Notes: generated by a model from the letters alone, not told the origin. Counted from the first letter of the stretch, positions 8,588 to 15,985 are shown. The stretch is DNA of 64,000 bases from VRUE01 sp963728365 (GCA_963728365.1 CAVSJI010000001.1:1550001-1614000), one strand, 5' to 3'. Translations and numbers: made by a program.

Positions 8588-9289
8588 CTACGTGGGTCGT
8601 GCGGGCTGAGTCCCTACCTGCGTCACCCGCGGTTGGCGCACGAGCGTCACGCCCATCGCCAGCAGCCAGACGATGAAGACCAGGAAAACGATCAGACCGA
8701 GCGCACCGTCGGAGGGAGAGAAGGCGCCGGTCTCGCTGAACGAGCCGACGAGCCCGACCACGAACGCATACACGGCACCAAGCACGGTATAGACGCACAA
8801 CCAGCCGGGCAGCACCTTGGTTCGTATCGCCAGCGCTCCCGATGCCCCGGCCAGCACCGCGAACCCGATGGTGAAGAAGAGGAAACCGAAGACGCTCAGG
8901 TCCCAGAGGCCGCGAACCGTGTTGGCGTCGAGCGAGCCCGCGTGATAAACGGCCGCGCCCTGAGCGCAGGTGCCGATCGTCCCCCCGACGACCAGGACGA
9001 CGCCGCCGGCCAGGGCAACGGCCGAAAGACGCGCGTGTGGCTCCGCCGCCCGCAGCCGATAGAAGACGCTGCCCAGGAACCACGTGAACGCAGCCAGCGT
9101 CGCGAATCCGAGCGCGACCTGCGCCTGCATCTTGCCGTGGTTGTCCTGAATGAAGGACTGGACTTCTCGCGCGGAGTCGTCGAAGCCGGGCGGGCTGCCG
9201 CTGGGCCCGAAGACGAACGAGAGGATCAACAAGACGGCAGCGACGATTCCAGCAGACGCGCCGACCTTCGGCCAGACATCCTCAGACAT
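8588..9289 (-). CDS. multi-pass membrane protein (DUF4386-like)
   Basis: A 233-residue integral membrane protein with about six hydrophobic helices: residues 10-27, 55-75, 86-108, 128-150, 160-180 and 195-216. A short soluble loop with FDDSAREVQSFIQDN separates helices 1 and 2, as in DUF4386-type proteins. No catalytic or transport motif is visible. GGAGG seven bases before the ATG sets the start. It stands alone, 300 bp from the element boundary. Confidence 0.65.
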   Translation of the reverse strand: MSEDVWPKVGASAGIVAAVLLILSFVFGPSGSPPGFDDSAREVQSFIQDNHGKMQAQVALGFATLAAFTWFLGSVFYRLRAAEPHARLSAVALAGGVVLVVGGTIGTCAQGAAVYHAGSLDANTVRGLWDLSVFGFLFFTIGFAVLAGASGALAIRTKVLPGWLCVYTVLGAVYAFVVGLVGSFSETGAFSPSDGALGLIVFLVFIVWLLAMGVTLVRQPRVTQVGTQPARPT

Positions 9290-9395
9290 GCAACACCTCC
9301 AGGACGGGACAAGGTGGACTCACCGATCCTAAGCCGAAGAGAGGTCGCCGCGCAAGGTACGGGCACGCGTTTTCCGCGCCTCAAGCTGCCCAGGC

Positions 9396-9641
9396 TCAGG
9401 TGCCCGGAGACATCGTGCCCAAGCCGGCGAGTCGTGCGGCGGCGGCCTGGCGCTCGTCGTAGGTCACGAACGCACCAACCGGATCGAGGGCGACTGCGGA
9501 GGCGACATGGATCGCGTCGAGGGCGCGCAGGGCAGGCTCGGCAAGCGCCCCTGCCCCTTCCAACAATGGCCTATCGAGCGGAAGCAACGCGAGCGCGCCG
9601 TTCAGCTCGGCTGTGCGTTCGAGCAACACGTCGAGGGGCAG
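9396..9641 (-). pseudogene. VapC-like PIN-domain toxin, C-terminal remnant
   Basis: About 80 residues matching the second half of a PIN-domain RNase toxin: ALRALDAIHVASAVAL carries one conserved acidic residue and FVTYDERQAAAARLAGL the last helix. The N-terminal half with the first catalytic Asp is missing; upstream the frame runs into the tRNA-Arg 3' fragment at 9689-9731, so there is no proper start. No VapB antitoxin is next to it. This looks like the leftover of an older rearrangement at the tRNA site. Confidence 0.65.
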
Positions 9642-9688
9642 CGCAGGGAAAACCCCGCAATCCCGCTTCCCAGCCGGGATCACATCAA

Positions 9689-9731
9689 CGCGCCCGACTG
9701 GATTCGAACCAGTGACCTTCGGTTTCGTAGA
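9689..9731 (-). pseudogene. tRNA-Arg(ACG), 3' half (chromosomal half, att core at its 5' edge)
   Basis: Reading the minus strand from 9731: the core TCTACGAA including the anticodon loop, the 3' anticodon stem ACCGA, a variable loop, the T arm ACTGG-TTCGAAT-CCAGT, the acceptor CGGGCGC and discriminator G at 9689. The 5' half is absent here. It is found at 18501-18539 on the same strand, and its TCGGT pairs perfectly with ACCGA. Confidence 0.9.
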
Positions 9732-9860
9732 ACGATCCGGCATCTCACTAGCCTATCGGCCTGGGGAGCCGTTTCCGGCGTAGAAGCCCTGCTGCCAAGC
9801 AGCTTCGCCATTCGCCGAAGCACCCCGGCCGATACCCCTCTCCGCCCTTCCACGCCCTTC

Positions 9861-9881
9861 TCGGAAGGGCGGAATCGGGGC
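9861..9881 (+). repeat. left subterminal direct repeat of the tRNA-Arg element
   Basis: The 21-bp sequence TCGGAAGGGCGGAATCGGGG plus C lies 129 bp inside the left core. The partner at 18391-18411, 90 bp inside the right core, differs at one base. The position just inside both att cores suggests integrase or excisionase arm sites. Related ATCGGGGCG words occur twice at 13771-13795 upstream of the integrase. Confidence 0.6.
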
Positions 9882-9882
9882 C

Positions 9883-10173
9883 ATGACTAGAGACCCCGAA
9901 ATCGTCTTCGGCCTAGAGACCTCGGCCGGGCACAGCCGCGCGGCGCTCTCCGCCAGCTACACCGCCCGAGTGGTCGACGCGGCCCGTTCCCACCCCCGCC
10001 GCCTGCAAGCCAGCGAGCATGGCGCGTATCGCGGCCTCGATGGCGTCCTATGGCTTCCGTCGCGCTTGCGCCTGACCCCGAAAACGACCGAGCTCCTTGC
10101 AGACCCTGGAGACGGCGACGGTGTGCGCCCCCAATCGGCCGACCACCCGTGGCCTCGACGCCGCGCCGCCTAG
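9883..10173 (+). CDS. hypothetical protein at left end of element
   Basis: A 96-residue open frame, MTRDPEIVFGLETSAGHSRA onward, with no recognised domain. Third codon positions are mostly G or C in the first two thirds, as for a real gene, while the C-terminus is Arg/Pro-rich and less convincing. It converges on the membrane-protein gene ending at 10170 and shares the bases CTAG with it, each gene using the palindrome for its TAG stop. The ribosome-binding site is weak. It may be a real element gene or a chance frame. Confidence 0.4.
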   Translation: MTRDPEIVFGLETSAGHSRAALSASYTARVVDAARSHPRRLQASEHGAYRGLDGVLWLPSRLRLTPKTTELLADPGDGDGVRPQSADHPWPRRRAA

Positions 10174-10487
10174 CGGCGTTCCGACCGCGCTTGCGCTTCA
10201 GCGCGTTCCCAACCCTCTTCGAATTCACGTTCTTCGAGTTCCTTGCAACCCCAGCCGCCGCCGAATCCCTTTTCGCGAATGTATTGGCAGTTCTCCCGCC
10301 ATTCGGCATTTGATCCGGTGCCACCGCTGGCGCTCAGAAGTGCCGCCCCCCCAACTAGCACGGCGACCACGATGACGAGGATCGCAGCGACGTGAAGCTC
10401 TCGCCTGGTCCACTTGTGCCGCTGGAATCTCTTGGCTCGGTTCGCCCTCGCCTTTTGGGCGCTGTACTTCTTGTAGAAGTCGTCCAT
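10170..10487 (-). CDS. hypothetical single-pass membrane protein
   Basis: A 105-residue protein with a basic N-terminus (KKYSAQKARANRAKRFQRHK), one hydrophobic helix at about residues 32-52 (AAILVIVVAVLVGGAALL), and a C-terminal part with two cysteines (NCQYI, WGCKELEER) in a charged, Glu-rich helix. The positive-inside rule places the N-terminus in the cytoplasm. No family is recognised. The gap to the next upstream minus-strand gene is 14 bp, so an operon with 10502-10753 is likely. Confidence 0.55.
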   Translation of the reverse strand: MDDFYKKYSAQKARANRAKRFQRHKWTRRELHVAAILVIVVAVLVGGAALLSASGGTGSNAEWRENCQYIREKGFGGGWGCKELEEREFEEGWERAEAQARSERR

Positions 10488-10501
10488 CGGCCGCCGCCCG
10501 G

Positions 10502-10753
10502 TTAGCGAGTCTTGCGGTTGATTTCTTTGACTTGTCCGAGGATGTTGTAAACGCCGCCGCTGTTCCCGATCACCTTGTGGATTTCGCGGAGCTGGGTGTT
10601 GATTTCGCGAAGGGTCTGTTCGGAGGACAGAGAGGCGGTTGCGGTTGGCGCCGTCGAGAACGCTTGCGTGATCTGACCGAAAGCCAAACCTCCGAGGACT
10701 CCTACGAGGGCAATGAGGATCGTTGCCGTTGAACGCCGGATCGTGAAAGTCAA
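10502..10753 (-). CDS. hypothetical membrane-anchored protein
   Basis: An 83-residue protein with an N-terminal hydrophobic segment (TATILIALVGVLGGLAFG) and a polar helical tail, EQTLREINTQLREIHKVIG, with heptad character. The start is placed at TTG 10753 because GGGAGG lies five bases before it; a GTG two codons earlier would overlap the Shine-Dalgarno. It is probably a small exported or inner-membrane protein, co-transcribed with the gene ending at 10170. Confidence 0.55.
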   Translation of the reverse strand: MTFTIRRSTATILIALVGVLGGLAFGQITQAFSTAPTATASLSSEQTLREINTQLREIHKVIGNSGGVYNILGQVKEINRKTR

Positions 10754-10791
10754 GTGCACCTCCCGGTATCGGATCGCCTGATGCGGACTCC

Positions 10792-10920
10792 GAGCTTACC
10801 GCTTTGGTTCTAGACTTTTTGGTTATGCAGGCCGACGATCCCGCTCATGATCGGGCGGTCAAACACTTCATCGAAAACGCCAGGGCTGCCACAGGCTTTG
10901 CCGGAAGCGCGTTCGTCTAG
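10792..10920 (+). pseudogene. truncated duplicate of the HTH gene's upstream region and 5' end
   Basis: From 10792 the sequence copies 11265 onward: GAGCTTACCGCT, then GGTTCTAGAC and TTTTGGTTAT, and then the first codons (DRAVK, EN, RAA) of the XRE gene at 11320. The similarity ends after about 100 bp. An open frame, ATG 10825 to TAG 10920, encodes 31 residues that start in the copied leader and end without a DNA-binding helix. It could be a decoy promoter or operator or a recombination scar. Confidence 0.6.
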
Positions 10921-11231
10921 CGTTCCTTCAACATGCCCCTGAGTTGCGAAGCAGTTTCTTCGTAGCGCCGCAAGTGACAGACAGCCCCCGGCTTGAATTC
11001 CTTGGCTTCCTGCGCCAGCTCCGCTCGCGACTCGTTTTCCCAAGCGCCGCCCTGTCCGCATCCCTTCCCCTTGAGTTCCTGAGCGAGGCGCTTCTGTCGG
11101 CTCAACGCGTGGCTGAACGACTTCGCCGAACTGTGCATTGCCTTTTCGAGCGTCGATTCACCAGAGTTCCCACACGCGCTTACCGACGCCGACACGACAA
11201 CGACCGCCAGGGCTGCGGCGAGCCTCCCCAT
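10917..11231 (-). CDS. small lipoprotein of unknown function
   Basis: A 104-residue exported protein. The N-terminus MGRLAAALAVVVVSASVSAC ends in a good lipobox (VSAC, Cys at about residue 20), so it is probably lipid-anchored. The mature part is charged and contains further cysteines (KGCGQGG, AVCHLRRYEE). The start at 11231 is preferred because GGGAGG lies nine bases upstream. Its TAG overlaps, through CTAG, the stop of the truncated HTH copy. No family is recognised. Confidence 0.6.
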   Translation of the reverse strand: MGRLAAALAVVVVSASVSACGNSGESTLEKAMHSSAKSFSHALSRQKRLAQELKGKGCGQGGAWENESRAELAQEAKEFKPGAVCHLRRYEETASQLRGMLKER

Positions 11232-11319
11232 TCCTTGCCTCCCGCTATTCGAGTTCAACTGGCTGAGCTTACCGCTCTGGTTCTAGACCTTTTGGTTATC
11301 CGCCCAGACGATCCGGTTC

Positions 11320-11535
11320 ATGGATCGGGCGGTCAAACAATTCGGCGAGAACGTGAGGGCAGCACGGAAGACCAAGGGCTGGACTCAGGAAGAACTGGCG
11401 CATGAGTCCGGGCTCGCGCCCGTCCAGGTGTCCCGCATTGAGCGCGGCGTTCGCGAGATTCGCCTGACGACGCTCCTGCGGCTCGTTGCGGCGCTTGAAA
11501 CCTCGCCTGACGAGTTGACGCACGGTCTGTTCTAG
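11320..11535 (+). CDS. XRE-family HTH transcriptional regulator
   Basis: A 71-residue single-domain repressor. The complete helix-turn-helix runs from FGENVRAARKTKGWTQEELA through HESGLAPVQVSRIERGVREI to LTTLLRLVAALETSPDEL. It lacks a C-terminal sensing or cleavage domain. Its upstream 55 bp are duplicated at 10792. It faces the three-gene regulatory operon and its stop overlaps the last gene of that operon by CTAG. It is probably a switch for the element, as in phage-type immunity regions. Confidence 0.85.
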   Translation: MDRAVKQFGENVRAARKTKGWTQEELAHESGLAPVQVSRIERGVREIRLTTLLRLVAALETSPDELTHGLF

Positions 11536-11825
11536 GCGTCGCCCCCGCCATCGGACTCGAACTTGAAGCCGCCGACGACGGTGGAGCCGGGGTCCCAGCC
11601 CAACCCGTCGAGCAGTTCTTCCGGCGGGATGCCGAGGGCACCAGCAAGCTTGATCAGCGTGTCGACGCGGGCCACCCGTTCGCCACGCTCCAGCTGCCCG
11701 ACTGCCGTACGGTGGATCGAGGCGCACACAGCAAGCTCTTCCTGGGAGAGCTTGGCCCGTCTGCGGCAGTAGGCGAGGTTCCGGCCGAACTGGTCCGTCA
11801 GCGCCTGGATCTCAAGCGTCTTCAT
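11532..11825 (-). CDS. XRE-family HTH transcriptional regulator
   Basis: A 97-residue protein with a full XRE helix-turn-helix (FGRNLAYCRRRAKLSQEELA, then IHRTAVGQLERGERVARVDT) and a short acidic tail. It is related to the next gene, which shares the IHRT/VHRT recognition-helix pattern, suggesting tandem duplication. Its ATG overlaps the upstream TGA (ATGA, 11822-11825), so it is translationally coupled. It is the last gene of a leftward operon that starts with the integrase or the winged-helix gene. Confidence 0.85.
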   Translation of the reverse strand: MKTLEIQALTDQFGRNLAYCRRRAKLSQEELAVCASIHRTAVGQLERGERVARVDTLIKLAGALGIPPEELLDGLGWDPGSTVVGGFKFESDGGGDA

Positions 11826-12103
11826 TCTCCCCCTCCTTCGAGGGAAGGGCCGAACTCACCACGCCGAAGCTCGCCTGGCTCCCAGACAATCCCAACGAGC
11901 AGCTCATCGGTGGAGGCGTCGAGGCAGGCGGCAAGCTTGACCAGGGTGTCGAGGCGGGGGACTCGCAGTCCCCGCTCCAAGTAGCTGATCTCCGTGCGAT
12001 GCACCGACGCCATGACGCCCAACTCTTCTTGTGAGACGTCGGCGAGCTTCCGGGTGCGCGCAAGATTTTTGCCGAACCGAACGGCAATCGGATGGCGGCC
12101 CAT
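11822..12103 (-). CDS. XRE-family HTH transcriptional regulator
   Basis: A 93-residue single-domain DNA-binding protein: FGKNLARTRKLADVSQEELG, then VHRTEISYLERGLRVPRLDT and LVKLAACLDASTDELL. It is a close relative of the downstream regulator. The ATG overlaps the TGA of the upstream gene (ATGA at 12100-12103). Two adjacent similar repressors are typical of a lysogeny-like switch. Confidence 0.85.
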   Translation of the reverse strand: MGRHPIAVRFGKNLARTRKLADVSQEELGVMASVHRTEISYLERGLRVPRLDTLVKLAACLDASTDELLVGIVWEPGELRRGEFGPSLEGGGE

Positions 12104-12381
12104 CAGCCCAGAACTCCCCAGAGCTCCTTGATCCGCACGGCTGCGCGCGTCGGCAGGACGAAATCGCCGCTCCGGTGCAGCAGTCCGACGCCGACCAGAT
12201 CGCGAACCGCGCGGCCGAAGGCGTCGCGCGTGCCAAAGTCCTCGGAATCGCCCGCGTGCTCGCGGACAAGCTCGGCCTCAGTGGCCTGTGCCGGATGGGT
12301 TTCGAGGACCGCCATCAAGACGGCGCGCTCGTACTTGGCGTCGTCTTCTGCCGGGCTGCTCTCGGTACTGTGATCTTGCAT
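12103..12381 (-). CDS. small winged-helix-like hypothetical protein
   Basis: A 92-residue acidic protein. The pattern YERAVLMAVLETHPAQATEAEL ... FGRAVRDLVGVGLLHRSGDFVLPTRAAVR fits a compact winged helix (three helices and a beta-wing, with LLHRSGDFVLPT as the wing). It is probably a DNA-binding accessory of the integrase-regulator operon. GGGAGG eight bases upstream sets the start. The integrase stop is 48 bp upstream and the next two genes overlap by 4 bp each. Confidence 0.6.
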   Translation of the reverse strand: MQDHSTESSPAEDDAKYERAVLMAVLETHPAQATEAELVREHAGDSEDFGTRDAFGRAVRDLVGVGLLHRSGDFVLPTRAAVRIKELWGVLG

Positions 12382-12429
12382 GGGACTTACCTCCCGTGTA
12401 GGACCCCGCGTCGCCCAAACGGCGCGGGG

Positions 12430-13662
12430 TCACTTGCTTGCTCCCGCCGAACTCGGCAGGGATCGGACGTTGTCGGGCTGCTCGCCCTCGAAGACCGTGT
12501 CCAGCGCAGCCGCGAGCGCCTCCTGGGCAGACGGCAGCAGATGGCCGTAGACGTTGAAGGTCGTCTGAATGTCCTTGTGGCCCAGGTGCTCCTGGATCGC
12601 CTTCGGGTGCGCGTCGGCCGCGATCAGAAGCGAAGCGCAGGTGTGCCGGAGGTCGTGGAATCGCAAGCCGTGCTTTTCCGGCGGCAGGATGTAGACCAGG
12701 CTGCGCGACTCGCACTCAGAGCAAGCCTCGTCGCCCTTGCTGACCGTGGCGCCGCAGTCCGAGCAAGAGCGGCGCTGGACCGCAGGCTTGAACTCGCGCA
12801 CGTACATGTTGTGGTGGCGCAGCGGCCCGCCCTCCGGGCTGCGGAAGACCAGCGCGTCGGGACCGCCATCGAGCGTCGCCAGGTGCTCGGTGAACATCTC
12901 GACCAGGAACCTCGGCATCCCGACGCGGCGGGCCTTCGCGGTCTTGGTCGGTCCGAAGATGTGCCGGCCAGCTACATCCTTGAGCGCGCGCTCGACGCTG
13001 AGGGTGCCGTGGAGCAGGTCCACGTCGCGACGGCGCAGAGCGCCAAGCTCCCCCGCGCGCAGGCCGGTGTAGGCAGCGGCATAGACAAGCAGTCGGTAGC
13101 GCGGCGTAATCGCCTCCGCAAGCGCCGCGACCTCGCTGGCCGACAGGATCACGCGCTGGTCTATCGACGCAGCCGGGGCGCGCGGCAGGCGTACGGCGTC
13201 GCAGGGGTTGGCGAGCAGATAGCGGCGTTCGACCGCGATCTTCATCACCGCCCGCAGCACCGAGTAGATGCGCCGCACCGTGTTCGCGTGGCGCTCGCAA
13301 GCAAGCTCGTTCAGCCACTCTTGAATCGCCTCCGGCGTCACCGCCCCGATGCGGACTCCCCGCCAGCGCGGCAGGACGTGCCGGTTAAGGATCGCCGTGT
13401 AGCCCGCCTGGGTCTTGGGTTCGAGGTCGAGCCACGTAGCCTCCCAGGCCATAGCCACGTCCTCGAACATCCGGTGGTGGTCCTTGGGGTCGATGTGCTC
13501 GCCGCGCTGAACCGCTGCCCTCTGGGACGTCAGCCACTTCTCGGCTTCGCGCCGGGTTCCGAACTGCCGCTCGATCTGCCTCTTGCCTCCGCGCGTCGGG
13601 TCCGGGTATCGCGCCCGCCACCTCACGCGGCCGTCCGGGTAGGTCCGTTTGTTGATGTTCAT
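12430..13662 (-). CDS. int: tyrosine recombinase/integrase with a zinc-ribbon insert
   Basis: A 410-residue site-specific integrase. The order is an AP2-like arm-binding start (MNINKRTYPDGRVRWRARYP), a SAM-like core-binding domain around 65-170, and a catalytic domain with Arg in TGLRAGELGAL, a Lys in the beta-hairpin region (TKTAKARR), HDLRHTCAS, GHKDIQ and the Tyr in VYGHLLP. Between hairpin and HxxR box there is an extra CSDCGATVSKGDEACSECE, four cysteines arranged as a zinc ribbon, which most integrases lack. GGAGG before the ATG sets the start. It presumably moves this element in and out of the tRNA-Arg anticodon loop. Confidence 0.92.
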   Translation of the reverse strand: MNINKRTYPDGRVRWRARYPDPTRGGKRQIERQFGTRREAEKWLTSQRAAVQRGEHIDPKDHHRMFEDVAMAWEATWLDLEPKTQAGYTAILNRHVLPRWRGVRIGAVTPEAIQEWLNELACERHANTVRRIYSVLRAVMKIAVERRYLLANPCDAVRLPRAPAASIDQRVILSASEVAALAEAITPRYRLLVYAAAYTGLRAGELGALRRRDVDLLHGTLSVERALKDVAGRHIFGPTKTAKARRVGMPRFLVEMFTEHLATLDGGPDALVFRSPEGGPLRHHNMYVREFKPAVQRRSCSDCGATVSKGDEACSECESRSLVYILPPEKHGLRFHDLRHTCASLLIAADAHPKAIQEHLGHKDIQTTFNVYGHLLPSAQEALAAALDTVFEGEQPDNVRSLPSSAGASK

Positions 13663-13897
13663 GTAGCCGACCTCCGCTCGCTGCTAATACTTACTGTGAC
13701 ACTTTTGAGCATTTCAAGAAGCGTACCTGACAACACACTCAGAATCGACGTTTTGACACCCAGATCGGGGCGAAATCGGGGCGGACCACAACCCAGCAGC
13801 CCGCAATTCCACTGATAGACCAAAATCTGACGCCAAGAGCGTCGGTTCCAGTAACCGAGTTGGGGAATGTGACCGTGAACCTTCGGGGGCGAACTAA

Positions 13898-13963
13898 GCG
13901 AAGTAAGCGAACAAAGGTCACGGCTTCCTCTCTTTTTTAATTCGCTTTCTTCGCTTACTTCGC
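13898..13963. repeat. 14-bp inverted repeat with iteron-like AAGCGAA words
   Basis: GCGAAGTAAGCGAA at 13898-13911 and its exact complement at 13950-13963 frame the end of the DUF3987-like gene. On the minus strand the second arm continues with further AAGCGAA words, so three occur in about 22 bp. It may be a terminator between replication gene and integrase, or a binding site for the replication protein. The remainder of 13663-13897 has no gene but two ATCGGGGCG words at 13771-13795. Confidence 0.55.
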
Positions 13964-15276
13964 GTCGGGGTGGTCTGCTTTCCAGGTTCAACGACCTGCC
14001 ACCGGGTTGCTGGTCGCCCGCCGGTCTTCTCTTTCACTGCCGCTACAAGTTCGTTGGCGACGAGCACTTGCAGCGCACGCTCGATCTCCTCTCCTGTGCG
14101 GTGCCGTCCAAGCGCATCGTGGATTCCTTTGAGGCGCAGCCCCTTGGGCGATTCCCGGAGATGTGTGAGGATCAGATCGGCAGTCGGATCACCCAGGGCG
14201 CTTCCAAAGATCAGCGCGGCGGAATCTGCCGCGTATCGCCAGAGAGCGAGCGCCGCCCGCAGGTGGGGGGCTGTGACGATGGATTTGCCGTCGAGCAGAG
14301 CGTAGATAACCGCCAGGCGACGCACCTGCGCCGGGCCTCGCGCGAGAACCGCTCCCAGAAGACCCGGCGGGGTGGTCGATAGCTCCTCGTAGATGGCCGC
14401 CCACATCTTCCGGGCCGATGGACTGAAACCGAACGTCTTCTCGTTCTTGTTGGACAGGACAGTGCTCAGGCGGTCCACGTACGGCGTCCAGTCAACGCTG
14501 GAGAGATTGCCGCCGAACGGCAGAGACTTCGAGCGTTGCGCGTAGATCCAGAGAATGCGGTTGGCAAATCCGTTTGCCTGCTCCGTTTCCGTCAGCTTGC
14601 GGCGCAGCTCCTCGGCGGTGATATGGCCGACCAGGCTGATGTGAGCGCCGGTGGCGGTGATCCTGTCCCTCTTGACGAGGGCGTCGAGCTTGCCGCCGTC
14701 CCAGGCTTGGCGGAGCATTTGGCTGAGCGTGTTCCCGCTGGCGCTCATCCGCTCCAGTACGGAGGCCAGCTCGGTCTCCACGATGAGCATCCGCTTGTCA
14801 TCGACGCCGTTCACGTCGTCCTCTTGAGAGTCTCGAACCTCGGCGATCAACCCCTCCCCCGAGGATGCACCGTTCTTGATGCGGTCCGCCCACTCGGGGT
14901 CGGCGCGCTCTACAAGCCGACGCGCCTGTCCCCAAGAGCTTCCCTTGCGAGCGCTCGCGGTCTCGCCGACGATGACGGCGAACAGATTGCACGCATGTCG
15001 GTCGGCCTCGACCCGAAAGCAGGGACCGGAGCCGATCGCATTGCCGACCGCTGCCAGGAACTGCGCCAAGATCGCCGCCGGGTCGGCCTCGCTGTGCGGC
15101 TCAATCGCTCGGACGATCTCCCCGGCGAGCCCGTGAAACGCCTCCTCTCCCAGAGGCACAAGCTCAGCTGGCTTCTTCGGCGCGGGGAGGGTGCGTACAA
15201 CTGGCCGGCGAGATACGGGCCTCGACATGACCCGTGAGCGCGGCTGTGCTTTCCGCTCGCCGGTCACGAGTTGCAC
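13918..15276 (-). CDS. DUF3987-like helicase/primase-associated protein of integrative elements
   Basis: A 452-residue protein. After a basic N-terminus, FHGLAGEIVRAIEPHSEADP and the P-loop-like VIVGETASARKGSSW (about residue 105) match the degenerate ATPase domain seen in DUF3987-type proteins of plasmids and integrative elements. VETELASVLERMSASGNTLS and LISLVGHI-like strands follow, then a C-terminal winged helix (GLRLKGIHDALGRHRTGEEI) and a very basic tail. It is likely used for replication or mobilisation of the excised element. The GTG at 15276 overlaps the upstream excisionase gene by 13 bp. Confidence 0.7.
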   Translation of the reverse strand: MQLVTGERKAQPRSRVMSRPVSRRPVVRTLPAPKKPAELVPLGEEAFHGLAGEIVRAIEPHSEADPAAILAQFLAAVGNAIGSGPCFRVEADRHACNLFAVIVGETASARKGSSWGQARRLVERADPEWADRIKNGASSGEGLIAEVRDSQEDDVNGVDDKRMLIVETELASVLERMSASGNTLSQMLRQAWDGGKLDALVKRDRITATGAHISLVGHITAEELRRKLTETEQANGFANRILWIYAQRSKSLPFGGNLSSVDWTPYVDRLSTVLSNKNEKTFGFSPSARKMWAAIYEELSTTPPGLLGAVLARGPAQVRRLAVIYALLDGKSIVTAPHLRAALALWRYAADSAALIFGSALGDPTADLILTHLRESPKGLRLKGIHDALGRHRTGEEIERALQVLVANELVAAVKEKTGGRPATRWQVVEPGKQTTPTRSKRRKRIKKERKP

Positions 15277-15488
15277 TCGGGCTCAAAGGAATGCTCATCA
15301 AGCCAGGAGTCCAGCGGGGCTACGTCAAAGCGCAGCCGCGCCGAGCGACCCGGCCCGAGCTTGATGAACGGAATGCGGCGCTCCTCCACAAGCCGCCGTA
15401 CATGGCGGGTGGTCGTGCCCAGATATGCCGCTGCGCCCTCAACGTCAAGTAGCGTCGAGCGTCGCGACTCGGGTCCTGCTTTTGCCAT
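15264..15488 (-). CDS. excisionase-like HTH DNA-binding protein
   Basis: A 74-residue MerR-type winged helix of the excisionase class: LDVEGAAAYLGTTTRHVRRL is the helix-turn-helix, followed by VEERRIPFIKLGPGRSARLR and DVAPLDSWLDEHS. Such proteins bend attachment-site DNA to direct excision or act as small regulators. GGAGG six bases before the ATG sets the start. It is the first gene of the leftward backbone operon with the DUF3987-like gene. Confidence 0.8.
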   Translation of the reverse strand: MAKAGPESRRSTLLDVEGAAAYLGTTTRHVRRLVEERRIPFIKLGPGRSARLRFDVAPLDSWLDEHSFEPECNS

Positions 15489-15501
15489 TTTCGGCCTCCA
15501 A

Positions 15502-15544
15502 GGAACGACAGACTGCTCGGACCTCCGGGCTTGGCCTGTCGTTC
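15502..15544. promoter_or_regulatory. inverted repeat upstream of the excisionase gene
   Basis: GAACGACAG at 15503-15511 and CTGTCGTTC at 15536-15544 form a perfect 9-bp inverted repeat 15 bases before the excisionase ATG. The position fits an operator for one of the element's repressors. The surrounding stretch 15489-15886 contains no convincing gene; nothing else was seen in it. Confidence 0.4.
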
Positions 15545-15886
15545 AAGGAACCGGAGATTCGAGCCGCTACCGCTCTTGGGCTAAAGCCCGGACCGCGAGC
15601 CCGTTACGACCTACGACTCGCGCGGCGTCTACCGTCGCTGATTGTTATTTTGATCGACGGCCCTTGAGTGTCCGTCCCGGTTTGGAACAACGACCGGTCC
15701 TCAGCGATTGCGTAGCGATGGACGCCTGCCCGCAACATAGCAAGTCGCCCCGCCCCGCCTCGTTCTTCTGAAGCCCTAGAATGAGCGCCCTGCATCGCAG
15801 TCCCGGTGGGACGGAGAGGCGGTTCGGGGCGGTGCCGGTCAAAGCCCGCTCAGGGAAGCGCTCGGATCAGGCGATTTGCAGGACAA

Positions 15887-15960
15887 GCGCCCGTAGCTCA
15901 GTTGGATAGAGCGTTGGTCTACGAAACCAAAGGTCACAGGTTCGAATCCTGTCGGGCGCG
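15887..15960 (+). tRNA. tRNA-Arg(ACG), intact, carried inside the element
   Basis: A 74-base tRNA: acceptor GCGCCCG pairs with CGGGCGC, D arm GCTC...GAGC, anticodon stem TTGGT/ACCAA around loop CTACGAA (anticodon ACG), T arm ACAGG-TTCGAAT-CCTGT, discriminator G. All stems are fully paired. It differs from the split chromosomal gene in the anticodon stem (TCGGT/ACCGA there), D loop and T stem, so it is a separate gene and not a rearranged copy. No CCA is encoded. The ACG anticodon normally reads the CGN codons and is usually essential. Confidence 0.95.
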
Positions 15961-15985
15961 CTTCCTCGGTGGCAAGGCGGAGCTT

